Source: JAZQQB01 sp045628865 (GTDB taxonomy: Bacteria; Bacillota; Clostridia; Lachnospirales; Lachnospiraceae). Taken from it: a DNA stretch of 56,367 bases. The stretch's first letter is position 1, and every line of letters starts with the position of its first letter. The position numbers were made by a program, and so were the translations under genes. The notes under the pieces were generated by a model that saw nothing but the letters and a program-made list of their open reading frames with translations, had not been told where the DNA came from and searched no databases. The stretch covers positions 1 to 56,367 of the forward strand of contig JAZQQB010000049.1 of the NCBI GenBank assembly GCA_045628865.1, given 5' to 3'. Positions 8,615 to 17,755 of this stretch are shown here, piece by piece.

Positions 8615-8647
8615 CTCCATTTCACTTCGTGAAATCTGGAGCAGGCT
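8615..8647. repeat. 33-bp hairpin repeat, copy 1
   Basis: Starts two bases after the expansin stop codon: CTCCATTTCACTTCGTGAAA followed by TCTGGAGCAGGCT, which folds as a short hairpin around TTC. A second copy with 28 of 33 identical bases, all differences being transitions, is at 38904-38936. Confidence 0.65.
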
Positions 8648-8663
8648 ATTTTATAACTGATCA

Positions 8664-8693
8664 GAGCCAGGAAATTATAATATTTCCCGGCTC
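8664..8693. terminator. Bidirectional terminator between convergent genes
   Basis: GAGCCAGGAAAT pairs with ATTTCCCGGCTC (one A-C mismatch) over a short AT loop, followed by CTTTATATT. It lies between the expansin gene and the convergent acyl-CoA synthetase gene. Confidence 0.65.
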
Positions 8694-8699
8694 TTTATA

Positions 8700-10334
8700 T
8701 TATGCCATATTCTCTTGTTCTACCAAACGTTCCGCACCATACATTTTACGAAGCTTTGGTTTTTCAATCTTTCCAGTTGCATTTCTTGGAATCTGTGTAA
8801 AAATGATCTCCTTTGGTCGTTTGTATCTAGGAAGCTCTAAACAAAACTCTTCAATTTCTTCCTGGGTACAGCTAAAACCATCTTTTATCTCTATAATCGC
8901 TGCTGTTTTTTCTCCTAATCTTCTATCTGGAAGACCAATAACAGCAACATCCTTTACTTTGTCAAATCGACGAATGAAATCCTCAATCTGAACAGGGTAA
9001 ATATTTTCACCACCACTTACGATAACATCCTTTTTACGATCTACTAAGAAGATAAATCCATCTGGATCCTGCATGGCCATATCACCTGTATACAGCCAAC
9101 CTTCCCTTAATACTTCATTGGTTGCTTCTTCATTCTTATAGTAACAGGTCATAACACCTGGGCCCTTTACGCAAAGTTCACCAACTTCACCCTTGACAAC
9201 CTCTATACCAGCCTCGTCCACAATCTTACAATTCCAACGATAACCAGGAACGCCAATAGCTCCCACCTTATGTACATTCTCCATACCAAGATGCACACAA
9301 CCAGGACCTGTTGATTCCGATAAACCGTAATTGGTATCATACTGATGATCTGGGAAATACTCCTTCCATCTTTTGATCAGGGACGGTGGAACAGGCTGTG
9401 CACCAATATGCATCAATCTCCACTGATCCAAATGATAATCTTCTTTTCTTAAATCGCCTCTATCAAAAGCATCCAGAATATCCTGAGCCCATGGCACCAA
9501 AAGCCATACAATGGTACACTGTTCGCTTGATACTGCTGATAAAATTGTTTCAGGCTTTGCACCCTTTAATAAAACAGCCTTACTTCCTGCCACCAGGCTC
9601 CCCATCCAATGGAATTTAGCTCCCGTATGATACAGCGGGGGAATACACAAAAAGGTATCCTTTCTGCCTGTTTCATGGTGCTTCTGTTCCATTTCCGCTG
9701 CCTGGGTCAGGCTTAAATGCTTATGCAGGATTGCCTTCGGAAATCCTGTTGTTCCAGAAGAAAAATAAATGGCGCCATCATCCTCTTCTGTTATCTCTAT
9801 CTCTGGTTCCATACTAGAACAGTCTGCTACCAATTCACGATAACTTTCTGCAAAACTAGGACAATTATCACCTACATAAATAAGCAATCTTCCCTTGGAT
9901 AAACGATCTGCATTAGCTTCCATTCGACCAATAAACTCTGGTCCAAAAACAATCACATCTACCTCTGCTAGCTCTACACAATATAAAATCTCTTCCGCAT
10001 CATATCGAAAGTTAAAAGGTACTGCAATGGCACCTGTCTTTAATACCCCAAAATAAATTGGCAACCATTCTAAGCAGTTATACATAATAATTGCAACCTT
10101 TTCACCCTTTTTTATCCCTCTTCCAATCAGCATATTGGCAAATCGATTGGCCTTTTCATTGAAAACACTCCAGGTGATTTCTCTTCGATATGGTTCAAAT
10201 CTGGATGGCTGAATTAATTCAAATTCTTTCCATGTTGAACGTCTTGTATCCTTCTCATCTGGGTTTAACTCCACCAATGCAACCTCATGTGGATACATCG
10301 CTGCATTGCGTTTTAAATATTCTGTTACTGGCAT
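8700..10334 (-). CDS. AMP-dependent acyl-CoA synthetase/ligase
   Basis: Activates a carboxylic acid as acyl-AMP and transfers it to CoA; cytoplasmic. The 544-residue length is normal for the ANL superfamily. Core motifs in order: YFSSGTTGFPKAILHKH near residue 190 (phosphate loop), YDTNYGLSESTG near residue 335 (A5), YTGDMAMQDPDGFIFLVDRKKD near residue 420 (A7/A8 hinge), and RNATGKIEKPKL near residue 525 with the catalytic Lys. The N-terminus (EYLKRNAAMYPHEVALVELN) resembles fatty-acid or aryl-acid ligases. The substrate is not clear: medium/long-chain fatty acid, aromatic acid or bile acid are all possible. AAGGG lies shortly before the ATG. It stands alone, divergent from the DUF1294 gene. 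Confidence 0.85.
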   Translation of the reverse strand: MPVTEYLKRNAAMYPHEVALVELNPDEKDTRRSTWKEFELIQPSRFEPYRREITWSVFNEKANRFANMLIGRGIKKGEKVAIIMYNCLEWLPIYFGVLKTGAIAVPFNFRYDAEEILYCVELAEVDVIVFGPEFIGRMEANADRLSKGRLLIYVGDNCPSFAESYRELVADCSSMEPEIEITEEDDGAIYFSSGTTGFPKAILHKHLSLTQAAEMEQKHHETGRKDTFLCIPPLYHTGAKFHWMGSLVAGSKAVLLKGAKPETILSAVSSEQCTIVWLLVPWAQDILDAFDRGDLRKEDYHLDQWRLMHIGAQPVPPSLIKRWKEYFPDHQYDTNYGLSESTGPGCVHLGMENVHKVGAIGVPGYRWNCKIVDEAGIEVVKGEVGELCVKGPGVMTCYYKNEEATNEVLREGWLYTGDMAMQDPDGFIFLVDRKKDVIVSGGENIYPVQIEDFIRRFDKVKDVAVIGLPDRRLGEKTAAIIEIKDGFSCTQEEIEEFCLELPRYKRPKEIIFTQIPRNATGKIEKPKLRKMYGAERLVEQENMA

Positions 10335-10477
10335 TGTACCCTTCTCCCCGCTCTTTTCTTATTCCATTTTCAATACTCTTTGGAATAGTCTTTCTTAGCA
10401 ACTTCTCAGTTACTTTTCTACTTTAAACTAACACAGTGTATGACCACTGTCAATGAACCATAAGTCATGGATTTATA

Positions 10478-10507
10478 TTGCTTTTCTCCTTTATCTTATG
10501 ATAAAAT
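10478..10507 (+). promoter_or_regulatory. Promoter of the DUF1294 gene
   Basis: TTGCTT (10478-10483), 18-base spacer, TAAAAT (10502-10507). The position shows that an in-frame ATG at 10453, upstream of the promoter, is not the start. A small palindrome ACAGTG-TATGAC-CACTGT at about 10434-10451 just upstream may be an operator. Confidence 0.45.
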
Positions 10508-10548
10508 CATTGAGGTATGAAATTTACTATTATGTGGAGTATAGGTAT

Positions 10549-10839
10549 ATGAATGTTATTGTGATTTTAGTGATATATTTGGTGATCATGAATGTGATTG
10601 GATTTTCTTCCATGGGAATTGATAAGCGTAAGGCAATCAAGCGCGCCTGGAGAATTCCGGAAGCAACTCTTTTTATGTTTGCATTATTAGGTGGAAGCAT
10701 CGGTTCTACTTTTGGTATGTATGTTTTTCATCACAAAACAAAGCACTGGTACTTTGTAATTGGAATGCCTCTTATTCTCATTCTTCAGATTGCTCTGGTT
10801 GTTTATTTGGTAACTCAGGTAAACATCTCAATCATGTAA
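10549..10839 (+). CDS. DUF1294 small membrane protein
   Basis: A 96-residue membrane protein with three hydrophobic stretches (residues 2-18, about 40-58, about 72-93). The loop after the first helix, GIDKRKAIKRAWRIPEATLF, followed by LLGGSIGSTFGMYVFHHKTKHWYFVIG, is the characteristic DUF1294 pattern. The start at 10549 is chosen because GGAG lies nine bases upstream and a promoter precedes it; a longer frame from 10453 would begin before the promoter. No function is established for the family. The LytTR regulator gene follows after 47 bases and may be co-transcribed. Confidence 0.8.
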   Translation: MNVIVILVIYLVIMNVIGFSSMGIDKRKAIKRAWRIPEATLFMFALLGGSIGSTFGMYVFHHKTKHWYFVIGMPLILILQIALVVYLVTQVNISIM

Positions 10840-10886
10840 GCTTTATTGGTGGTTATCTGATTTACAAATGAACGTGAGGTACTATT

Positions 10887-11609
10887 ATGCATATAGCAAT
10901 TTGCGATGATGATGTCGCACACAGAAAACACTTTGAACGATTAATGCAGCGAGAATCCAATGCAAGAACTGTGGTGGATTCTCCTTTATATATTGACTCT
11001 TTTGGCAGTAAAGAAGCTTTGTTTTACGCGCCAATGCAATATAACATTTTTTTCCTTTCTATCAAAGGAGAGGAATACAGTGTCTATGATCTGGTGAAAC
11101 AGCTACGAGATCTCAATGTTTTGGCTCCTATTGTCATTGTTAAACTGGATAATAAGGAGTATGCGGATGATGGTTTATATGAAGATTTATACAGCATTTC
11201 AGATCCATTAAAGCCTGCTGAGCTTCATGCAATGGTTAAGATCAGTCATGAATTTTCACAAAATGCGCAGCATCTTTACGAGATTCATGGCATCCATGAA
11301 ACAAGATATTTGCCTGAAGATATGATTCTTTATGCAGATGTAAGAAACAATGGCAAATACAATCTGCATTTAAATGATAATAGCTGTATTGAATGTGATA
11401 TGCCTTTAAAAGATTTTTTTCATATGACAGAAGCTGATCCTGCTTTTGCCTACACAGGAAAGAATGTGATCATCAACCTGCGGTATTTAGAAAAAATTCG
11501 ACCAACCAAGGTGGTTTTGCAGGGAGATATCATACTTCCTATGAGCTTCGGAGAAAGACCTCATATGCGTAAACAGCAGGAACATTTTTTGACTACCTTA
11601 AATGAATAG
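10887..11609 (+). CDS. LytTR-type response regulator with degenerate receiver
   Basis: 240 residues. The N-terminal part (1-120) has the receiver fold start IAICDDD with the acidic triad residues, but where the phosphorylated Asp should be in the YDIIFLDI-type strand the sequence reads YNIFFLSIKG, with Ser58 in its place. The C-terminal part (about 135-240) is a LytTR DNA-binding domain: ILYADVRNNGKYNLHL, CDMPLKDFFHM, FAYTGKNVIINLRYLEKI and a basic tail. No histidine kinase is nearby. Either it binds DNA without phosphorylation or a different signal controls the receiver. Its targets would be LytTR direct repeats, which I did not locate. It ends at a bidirectional terminator. Confidence 0.8.
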   Translation: MHIAICDDDVAHRKHFERLMQRESNARTVVDSPLYIDSFGSKEALFYAPMQYNIFFLSIKGEEYSVYDLVKQLRDLNVLAPIVIVKLDNKEYADDGLYEDLYSISDPLKPAELHAMVKISHEFSQNAQHLYEIHGIHETRYLPEDMILYADVRNNGKYNLHLNDNSCIECDMPLKDFFHMTEADPAFAYTGKNVIINLRYLEKIRPTKVVLQGDIILPMSFGERPHMRKQQEHFLTTLNE

Positions 11610-11628
11610 TGTTTGTGAAATTAAAAAA

Positions 11629-11669
11629 CAGTACACAACAGAAATATTACCGTTGTGTACTGCTTTTTT
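11629..11669. terminator. Bidirectional intrinsic terminator
   Basis: CAGTACACAAC pairs perfectly with GTTGTGTACTG, with TTTTTT after it on the plus strand and a T run on the minus strand. It serves the LytTR gene and the convergent clostripain-family gene. Confidence 0.9.
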
Positions 11670-11686
11670 CTTATTTATCTTATATT

Positions 11687-13957
11687 TTATTTTGGTATCA
11701 CATCAGTCCAGTAATGCTGGTTATAAATATCTGTAAATTGATAAGAAGCCTCAACTACTTGATTATCCAGCTCCACATAGGAAATCTGCAGATCGCCTGA
11801 TACTGTCAACTGTTCTCCTAAATAATAACTATCCTGATAATTTCCACTGTAATCATAATAGTCACAGATAAAATCAATCTGATCCCCTTCTTCAATGGAT
11901 AACATGCTCTTTGCAACGGTATCTGTTTCTCCCTGTGTATACACACGTCTTGCTCCAGCCACATATCCTCCTGGATTATCTGTATCAAACACCAAAATGA
12001 TCTCCACCCTGTCACCATTCAACAAAGCAGGTACATAGCCTGTCATGGAATAATCATCCTGATTTCCCACTGTATCGGTATGATAATAAGCAACAGGCTG
12101 ATTATTGATAGCAAGCCAGGTTCCATCATAGGTACCTAACAGATTACCCTCTTCATCAAAATCAAACTGATTATCCAAACCAAGATCAATAAAACCTTCT
12201 CCATCATCTACAAATACATTTAGATCAAGCTGCTGAACCAGATCCCACTGGCTTTCAGAAATCATGATCTTATATTCACCATCATTCATGATCCATACAA
12301 GTTCATTTGGATCAAAGTGGTTTTCAGAAAGATACTGGACTGTATCCTCGTCACTCATGGTTCTGTCACTAAAAAATCCAAGATCTGTATTTCCCAGAAA
12401 TTGACCAAATAAATTTGCAATAGAATCTATTCCTCCAGACGAAGAACTATTTGAAGCACTTCCACCTAAAAGAATGGATACTGGTGAAGTCTGTCCACCG
12501 CTTGTCTGCTGACCTGCAATTTCTAAGCCTGCAAATTCCTTGATACAACGGGAGTACTCTGCATCCATGCCAATCTGGTCATACACAGAGGTTGCTCTGT
12601 CTACCTGAGAGGTCTTTTTGTATGGAAAATAGATGGCAAGCCCATATGCATTGGTAATGCAACTTGCAGTTTTGTTATACTTTACAGCACCCTTAATGGC
12701 ATCTGCCAAGTTTCTTCCCTCTACAGTTCCCATATTTTCAGCTAAATTAACAAGATCCACCTGATCAATCTTGGAAGATACTGCAAATTCTCTGGAATTG
12801 TATCTTGCATCAGATACAGTCTTATAGTCTTGATTCTGAATCAGTTCATTGGTAGATTTTGCAAAGGCACTGAATTCAGATGGAACTGTTTTTTCAAGTT
12901 CTGCAAGATCAACTACTGATAAAGTTGTCTTCTGCCCTCTGCACTTCTGGTTACACACATCTACAAAATCATCTACAATCATCTTTCCAACTTCAACGGT
13001 TGGCATAGAAGTATTTTGTGATAATGAGGTGAGCCAATTGGTATAATACCAGCCCACACCTGGTTCTGTTTCCTCTGATGCAATGAGATAATCTGCATAT
13101 GGCGTTAATGTCATTGCTGTTTCTAAGGTTGCCATAAGGCATGCATCAAATCCAATAAAGTCAAAAGTCATACCAGTGTCTGAAAGTGCTTTGCGAATAC
13201 CTGCAAGATTCATAGAACCGCTATTTTTATTTTTTTCATCATAACCATATCCTGTAATCGATCCGCCGCCATGATCCCATAAAATAAGTTCATTTCGATT
13301 TGCTGGAAAATTCTTTTTGCAATAGTTAATAAATGAAGATAAGGTATCTGGATTTGTCATGGAGGCACTTCCCATGTCCTTTTCAAGACATACAATTCCA
13401 CCATCCTTAATCTGATAGATCTGATTCTTGTTACTGCTTATGATATCGTTCTGCCATTTCGTACAGCCACCTGTATAAACGATCAAATTCACATTGGTAC
13501 CAATTGTTGCAGAAGTCATTTCCTTTAAATCGGCAGTTGCCATACCACTTTTAGACTCTAAGTCTGTACCACAAAGGTAGACCATGATGGTAACCTCGTC
13601 CTGACCATTTCCAAGAAGCTGTGTGTACTTTTCTCTCGCACCACTCGCTACACTCGTATCTGGCTTTGCTGTATTGGTTGACTGGCCAGTTATATGCGAA
13701 CCATCTGAAGAACCAGAATCTGATGATGGTAAAATACCACCTAAAAAATTTTTTCCAAAAAGATATAGAATCAATAGAATAACGGCTCCACCAGTAGAAA
13801 TTCCTGCTTTTCTGACACCACCACCTGAGCTTCCCGAGCTGTTTCTTCTTCCATTGGTAGTACCTACCGGACCTGTTCCTAGTCCGCTGCCTCTTTTGTA
13901 AGCATTCCCGCTACCTGTTACATTTTTTTCATGACTAATTGGTCTTTTCTTATCCAT
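11687..13957 (-). CDS. Membrane-anchored clostripain-family (C11) cysteine peptidase
   Basis: 756 residues. A basic Gly/Ser-rich cytoplasmic start (1-50) is followed by one membrane helix (GAVILLILYLFGKNFLGGILP, about 53-73), so the protease domain is outside the cell. The C11 catalytic dyad is visible: His229 in LILWDHGGGS and Cys273 in GFDACLMA, with a VMVYLCGTDLES strand at the domain start. Clostripain-type enzymes cleave after Arg or Lys and activate themselves by autolysis. After a Ser/Gly linker near residue 500 there is a C-terminal region of about 250 residues, acidic and Tyr-rich, that I do not recognise. It may retain substrate or wall. The gene is monocistronic. Confidence 0.88.
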   Translation of the reverse strand: MDKKRPISHEKNVTGSGNAYKRGSGLGTGPVGTTNGRRNSSGSSGGGVRKAGISTGGAVILLILYLFGKNFLGGILPSSDSGSSDGSHITGQSTNTAKPDTSVASGAREKYTQLLGNGQDEVTIMVYLCGTDLESKSGMATADLKEMTSATIGTNVNLIVYTGGCTKWQNDIISSNKNQIYQIKDGGIVCLEKDMGSASMTNPDTLSSFINYCKKNFPANRNELILWDHGGGSITGYGYDEKNKNSGSMNLAGIRKALSDTGMTFDFIGFDACLMATLETAMTLTPYADYLIASEETEPGVGWYYTNWLTSLSQNTSMPTVEVGKMIVDDFVDVCNQKCRGQKTTLSVVDLAELEKTVPSEFSAFAKSTNELIQNQDYKTVSDARYNSREFAVSSKIDQVDLVNLAENMGTVEGRNLADAIKGAVKYNKTASCITNAYGLAIYFPYKKTSQVDRATSVYDQIGMDAEYSRCIKEFAGLEIAGQQTSGGQTSPVSILLGGSASNSSSSGGIDSIANLFGQFLGNTDLGFFSDRTMSDEDTVQYLSENHFDPNELVWIMNDGEYKIMISESQWDLVQQLDLNVFVDDGEGFIDLGLDNQFDFDEEGNLLGTYDGTWLAINNQPVAYYHTDTVGNQDDYSMTGYVPALLNGDRVEIILVFDTDNPGGYVAGARRVYTQGETDTVAKSMLSIEEGDQIDFICDYYDYSGNYQDSYYLGEQLTVSGDLQISYVELDNQVVEASYQFTDIYNQHYWTDVIPK

Positions 13958-14064
13958 AATCTTTCCCTTTTTTCTTTTTTATTGTTTTTCACAATCAATC
14001 GCCTCATTATAACACTTCTTTTTGAGGGTTTACAACCTTGTTGTATTTTTAACTATTTGTTTTG

Positions 14065-14093
14065 GTATGAAATCTTTTCTTATGGGAACACTA
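14065..14093 (+). promoter_or_regulatory. Possible sigma-F/sigma-G promoter of spoVAE
   Basis: GGGAACACTA (14084-14093) fits the sigma-F -10 pattern GGNNANAHTR at each fixed position. GTATG (14065-14069) could be the -35 (GYWTA type), but the spacing of 14 is shorter than the usual 15-16. It lies about 78 bases upstream of spoVAE. Confidence 0.35.
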
Positions 14094-14170
14094 ATAATTG
14101 TTACGATTTAACATTAACAGTATGTTACGGATAAGCGTTTTTTAGAATGCTGATCCAGATTGGAGTATGA

Positions 14171-14530
14171 ATGGAATACATCATTGCATTTTTAGTAGGT
14201 GGCACTATCTGTGCTCTTTCTCAGATTCTCATGGAAAAAACAAATATGATGCCAGGACGGATCATGGTACTGCTTGTAACCCTTGGTACCCTCTTAAGTG
14301 CCCTTGGCATATATGGTCCTTTTAAAGAGTGGGCTGGAAGCGGTGCCACTGTTCCTCTTTTAGGCTTTGGACATCTGCTTATGGAGGGTGTCAAAAAAGG
14401 GATGGAAGAAGAGGGCTTTCTTGGTATCTTCAAAGGCGGCTTCACAGCAGGCAGTGCAGGTATCGCCACCGCGCTTATTGCAAGCTATCTTGCAAGTCTG
14501 ATTTTTAAGTCTAAAGAGCCTATGGATTAG
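14171..14530 (+). CDS. spoVAE: Stage V sporulation protein AE (dipicolinate channel subunit)
   Basis: A 119-residue membrane protein with three to four hydrophobic helices. GGTICALSQILMEKTNMMPGRIMV, a GSGATVPLLGFGHLLMEGVKKG loop and GGFTAGSAGIATALIASYL are the hallmarks of SpoVAE (SpoVAEb type). With SpoVAC it forms the inner-membrane channel that loads calcium-dipicolinate into the forespore and releases it at germination. GGAG lies five bases before the ATG. In Bacillus and most Clostridia this gene follows spoVAC and spoVAD directly; here it is alone, 11 kb from spoVAD and 25 kb from spoVAC. The loop is also present in SpoVAC, but the short length and missing N-terminal cytoplasmic part favour SpoVAE. 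Confidence 0.88.
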   Translation: MEYIIAFLVGGTICALSQILMEKTNMMPGRIMVLLVTLGTLLSALGIYGPFKEWAGSGATVPLLGFGHLLMEGVKKGMEEEGFLGIFKGGFTAGSAGIATALIASYLASLIFKSKEPMD

Positions 14531-14538
14531 CCTAAAAA

Positions 14539-14565
14539 AGCGTATGGTTTCAAGTCCCATACGCT
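14539..14565. terminator. Bidirectional terminator
   Basis: AGCGTATGG and CCATACGCT pair perfectly; AAAAA precedes and TTTTCTTTT follows. It ends spoVAE on the plus strand and the BlaR1-like gene on the minus strand. Confidence 0.88.
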
Positions 14566-14571
14566 TTTCTT

Positions 14572-17343
14572 TTAATCTATTTCATGATAAATATATTCTC
14601 TTTTTTCTAATGATACCTCCGATACAATCAAACATCCTGCTTCATCCATATAAATGGGAGCTACTAGATTTACACTGGTATCATAATCAGGCTGGGCTCT
14701 GTTCTCATAACAAATACCACCTTCCGCCCATAAATATACCTTTCCCTCATCCTCGTAAAATCCCATCTGCTCTCCAAAGCCTAATCCCGTACATGCTGCT
14801 TCCTCATCCACCATATACGAAATCTCTCCCAATGGATTCGATTTTTCAGGATCGTCTAAATAATAGGTTATGGTATGAGAATCTGCATGAATGCTGGTAC
14901 TGATTCTTTCAGAAACATACCGAAAATCATTGGAGTCATATACAAATAATTCTGGAGTATCGTCCTTTATTTTCATCACACAAAGTTCTTCTGAATAATA
15001 TCCTGTTCCCCATCCATCAATGAGTGGAATCAGATACTCATCCTCTCCGTCCTTATCAAGATCAATCACCCAGATATCCGTTCTGTAATGCATGCCTAAG
15101 CTGGTACGTATTGGATAAGCCTGATCCTTTACACGCACAACTATAGCGTCATATCCATACATACCATACACGCCATAAAGTGCTACATCCTTTTCCTGAT
15201 TTAGTTGCAGGAGGGAATATTTTTCTTGATATTCATGGCTTTCATTATATTCTTCCTCTACACCTAACTGATCCCTCTTTTTTAGTTCATTCACATCAAT
15301 CATTAATAACGTTTCCTCAAGTTGCCTTGCTTTTTCTAGATTAAAATAGCAAACCGAATCTATCATATACAGATCCACACCATACTGATTCTTCCCAGAC
15401 TTTTTCACACAGACACTTAGCTGTGATTCATCTGAAAAGGTTATGATAGCAAATTCCCCCTGCAAATTATACGGTACATATTCCATACTTTTTACATTGG
15501 ATAGATGTAAAAGCTTTTGTATGGCAGCATCCTTATCCTGCAAGAAGAGAAAACTCTCTGGATGCTTAGCTGCCAAACCAATGCACAGATCCCCAAAGGT
15601 ATCATCCTTTGAAACACCTGCCTCATCCATCAGCTGCAAAAAAGAATCGGAAGTTTTTGAATCTCCAAAGGAATCCAGCAAAAAGGATAATGGATTTCCC
15701 CAGATACCATTGGCAAACCAAAACTGATTCTCCCTCATATCTGTTGTTTGGTTATACAAGTTAGCTTTTTCCAGACTATCTACATCACTACCATCCCAGG
15801 AAACAAATTCACTCACTTCATACTTTCCTTCGGATTCCTGATAATGAAAATAGGTATAAAAAAACGTTGGAATTCCTGTTTCATCAAAGGTAAAAAGCTG
15901 TACCCCGCCTATATCATCTCCTCTTAGCGCTATTGGATAACACACGTTACCATATAGTTCCTGCCCCGTGATTAGCTTGTTTTCTGTCAACAGTTTTTCT
16001 TTCCATGCTAGTCGAAGTTCTTCACCCAGGTTTTCTAGATTATCACATGCGATAGCCTCTGGAAGTTCATTTATGATTAAACTTTTAGCATTGTTTGCAT
16101 TCATTTCATCATGATTTATTGTTTCCGTTTTATCTACTTTATCTGTTTTAGCATTTTCCTTTTGCGTAATTGCTGGTCTTATGAAAAATACACTGATAGC
16201 TATAAACATCACAACCACGAAGATCACTGTAATCCACAGGGACTTCTGCTTTTTCTTCAATGCATTTTTCATTCTGCTTTCCGTATCACTTTCTCCAAAG
16301 GCAGGAAAAACATTAAGGCCACTCCTTTTCATGGAAAATTCCAATAACACCTTTGCATACTCTCTTGCACTACACACACCAGTTCCCAAAACCGCTTCAT
16401 CACAAGCCATTTCCAAATCCTTTTGATAAAGCTTTAATGCAATCCACATAAGTGGATTCCAGAAATGAAAGCAAAACACAAAATATACAAATAGCTTTTT
16501 CACTGTATCAAATCTTTGGATATGCATGCATTCATGGATTAAAATAGCCCTGATCTGTTCTGGTTCACCACTTTCCTTTATGGAGTCTGGTAGATAAACT
16601 GCGGGATGCAAAAAACCAAAGGAAATCGGCTCTTTCACCTTTTTTGACAAGTAAATACGATCCTTAGCCCTATACTTTTTAATGGTTTCTTCTTTTACAC
16701 CAAATTCCAAAATCGATATTGCTTCACAATCCTGGCAGCACTTTCTCATAGTTAGATAAGCAAATATGCCTTTGACCAGGAATACGCATGACCCCGTAAG
16801 CCAAAAGATCATCCCTATGACAATAGGCCAGGAATTATCCTTGAAGGCTTCCTTACTATCTCTCTTTGACGATACATCTGTCAGATGTTCTTTTACTGCA
16901 ATATCCTGAACGTCTGATATTTCCTCATTCTCTTGCTCATATGTTTCAATATTGTAAGCTTCTTTGTTATTAGAATCTTTGTTGTAATTATCTGCACTCA
17001 AGGATTCCTCTTCTGACTGCTCATTGGCACCTGCCATATTTAAAACCCAGTCGGGTATCCCCTGAAAATCAGCTTCCTCTGTGTTTAACCCTGTGTTTAT
17101 CTCTTTATTTTCTATAGCTTTCTCACTGGTGTTTACAGCATTTCCTGCAATTCCTGCATCCGTTGAAAAAGTAACAGTATAAATGCCTGGAATAAGAAAT
17201 CGAAAAAAAACCAATAGCCACAAAAAACAGGCATATTTTTTTGATGCATTTTTTAGAGTTGCTCTCAAAAGAAGCACCAGAATCAGAAATAAGCTTGCAT
17301 GCACTGCGATCTGAATATATATCAAAAATACCTTCGTTAACAA
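14572..17343 (-). CDS. BlaR1/MecR1-like membrane metallopeptidase with unusual extracellular part
   Basis: 923 residues. The N-terminal half is an M56 receptor: membrane helices near residues 4-24 and 36-55, a long acidic loop, a helix near 180-200 and the zinc site H270-E-C-M-H274 (HExxH), followed by FHFWNPLMWIALKLYQKDLEMACDEAVL. Another helix (about 370-390) leads to roughly 500 residues outside the cell. This region is not a class D beta-lactamase-like sensor: no SxxK-type block is evident. It has a WVIDLDKDGEDEYLIP segment (a DxDxDG-like calcium or FG-GAP-type loop) and is acidic. The family cleaves its partner repressor on sensing a signal. The blaI-like gene is 19 bases upstream in the same operon. 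The ligand is unknown. Confidence 0.82.
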   Translation of the reverse strand: MLTKVFLIYIQIAVHASLFLILVLLLRATLKNASKKYACFLWLLVFFRFLIPGIYTVTFSTDAGIAGNAVNTSEKAIENKEINTGLNTEEADFQGIPDWVLNMAGANEQSEEESLSADNYNKDSNNKEAYNIETYEQENEEISDVQDIAVKEHLTDVSSKRDSKEAFKDNSWPIVIGMIFWLTGSCVFLVKGIFAYLTMRKCCQDCEAISILEFGVKEETIKKYRAKDRIYLSKKVKEPISFGFLHPAVYLPDSIKESGEPEQIRAILIHECMHIQRFDTVKKLFVYFVFCFHFWNPLMWIALKLYQKDLEMACDEAVLGTGVCSAREYAKVLLEFSMKRSGLNVFPAFGESDTESRMKNALKKKQKSLWITVIFVVVMFIAISVFFIRPAITQKENAKTDKVDKTETINHDEMNANNAKSLIINELPEAIACDNLENLGEELRLAWKEKLLTENKLITGQELYGNVCYPIALRGDDIGGVQLFTFDETGIPTFFYTYFHYQESEGKYEVSEFVSWDGSDVDSLEKANLYNQTTDMRENQFWFANGIWGNPLSFLLDSFGDSKTSDSFLQLMDEAGVSKDDTFGDLCIGLAAKHPESFLFLQDKDAAIQKLLHLSNVKSMEYVPYNLQGEFAIITFSDESQLSVCVKKSGKNQYGVDLYMIDSVCYFNLEKARQLEETLLMIDVNELKKRDQLGVEEEYNESHEYQEKYSLLQLNQEKDVALYGVYGMYGYDAIVVRVKDQAYPIRTSLGMHYRTDIWVIDLDKDGEDEYLIPLIDGWGTGYYSEELCVMKIKDDTPELFVYDSNDFRYVSERISTSIHADSHTITYYLDDPEKSNPLGEISYMVDEEAACTGLGFGEQMGFYEDEGKVYLWAEGGICYENRAQPDYDTSVNLVAPIYMDEAGCLIVSEVSLEKREYIYHEID

Positions 17344-17362
17344 ACTACTCCCTCGCTTTCTT

Positions 17363-17725
17363 CTACTCGTTTTCCGAAGCTTCTTGAATTAACTTTGAAA
17401 GCCTCTGCGCTTCTTCTTTGGTAATCTTTCTATCCTGCAAGAATGCAGCAAAAAAATTGGTCACTGATCCACAAAAGGTACGTTCCAAAACATCTTCACT
17501 TTCCTGCTTCAAGGCTTCCTTCTTGACAATCAGCGGAATCACCATTGCATCCTTATTCTGAATCACGGCCTTTTCCTCCATTCTTTTTAACATGGTATAA
17601 ACCGTAGATTTCTTCCACCCATATCGTTCCAGGCAGATCTTCACCAATGCCGTAGAACCAACACTCTCATATTCCCATAAAATCTCCATCAGTTTCCATT
17701 CCGCCTCACTTAATCTCTGCTCCAT
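17363..17725 (-). CDS. BlaI/MecI/CopY-family transcriptional repressor
   Basis: 120 residues with a winged helix: LSEAEWKLMEILWEYESVGSTALVKICLERYGWKKSTVYTMLKRMEEKAVI, the standard BlaI recognition region, then a dimerisation tail. In the family the repressor dimer binds TACA/TGTA dyads and is inactivated by proteolysis triggered by the BlaR1 partner. Here the receptor gene follows directly, and a 15-bp perfect inverted repeat stands upstream (17756-17801), so autoregulation of the pair is likely. TCCTC-complement (GAGGAG) precedes the ATG. Whether beta-lactams or another cell-wall signal are sensed is not known; no beta-lactamase or PBP gene is nearby. Confidence 0.9.
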   Translation of the reverse strand: MEQRLSEAEWKLMEILWEYESVGSTALVKICLERYGWKKSTVYTMLKRMEEKAVIQNKDAMVIPLIVKKEALKQESEDVLERTFCGSVTNFFAAFLQDRKITKEEAQRLSKLIQEASENE

Positions 17726-17755
17726 GCTTCTCCTCCTCTATAAAAAACGTCAAAA

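Noticed and set aside
13623..13901. Plus-strand Pro/Leu-rich frame
   Set aside because: It is antisense to the Gly/Ser-rich start of the C11 peptidase.
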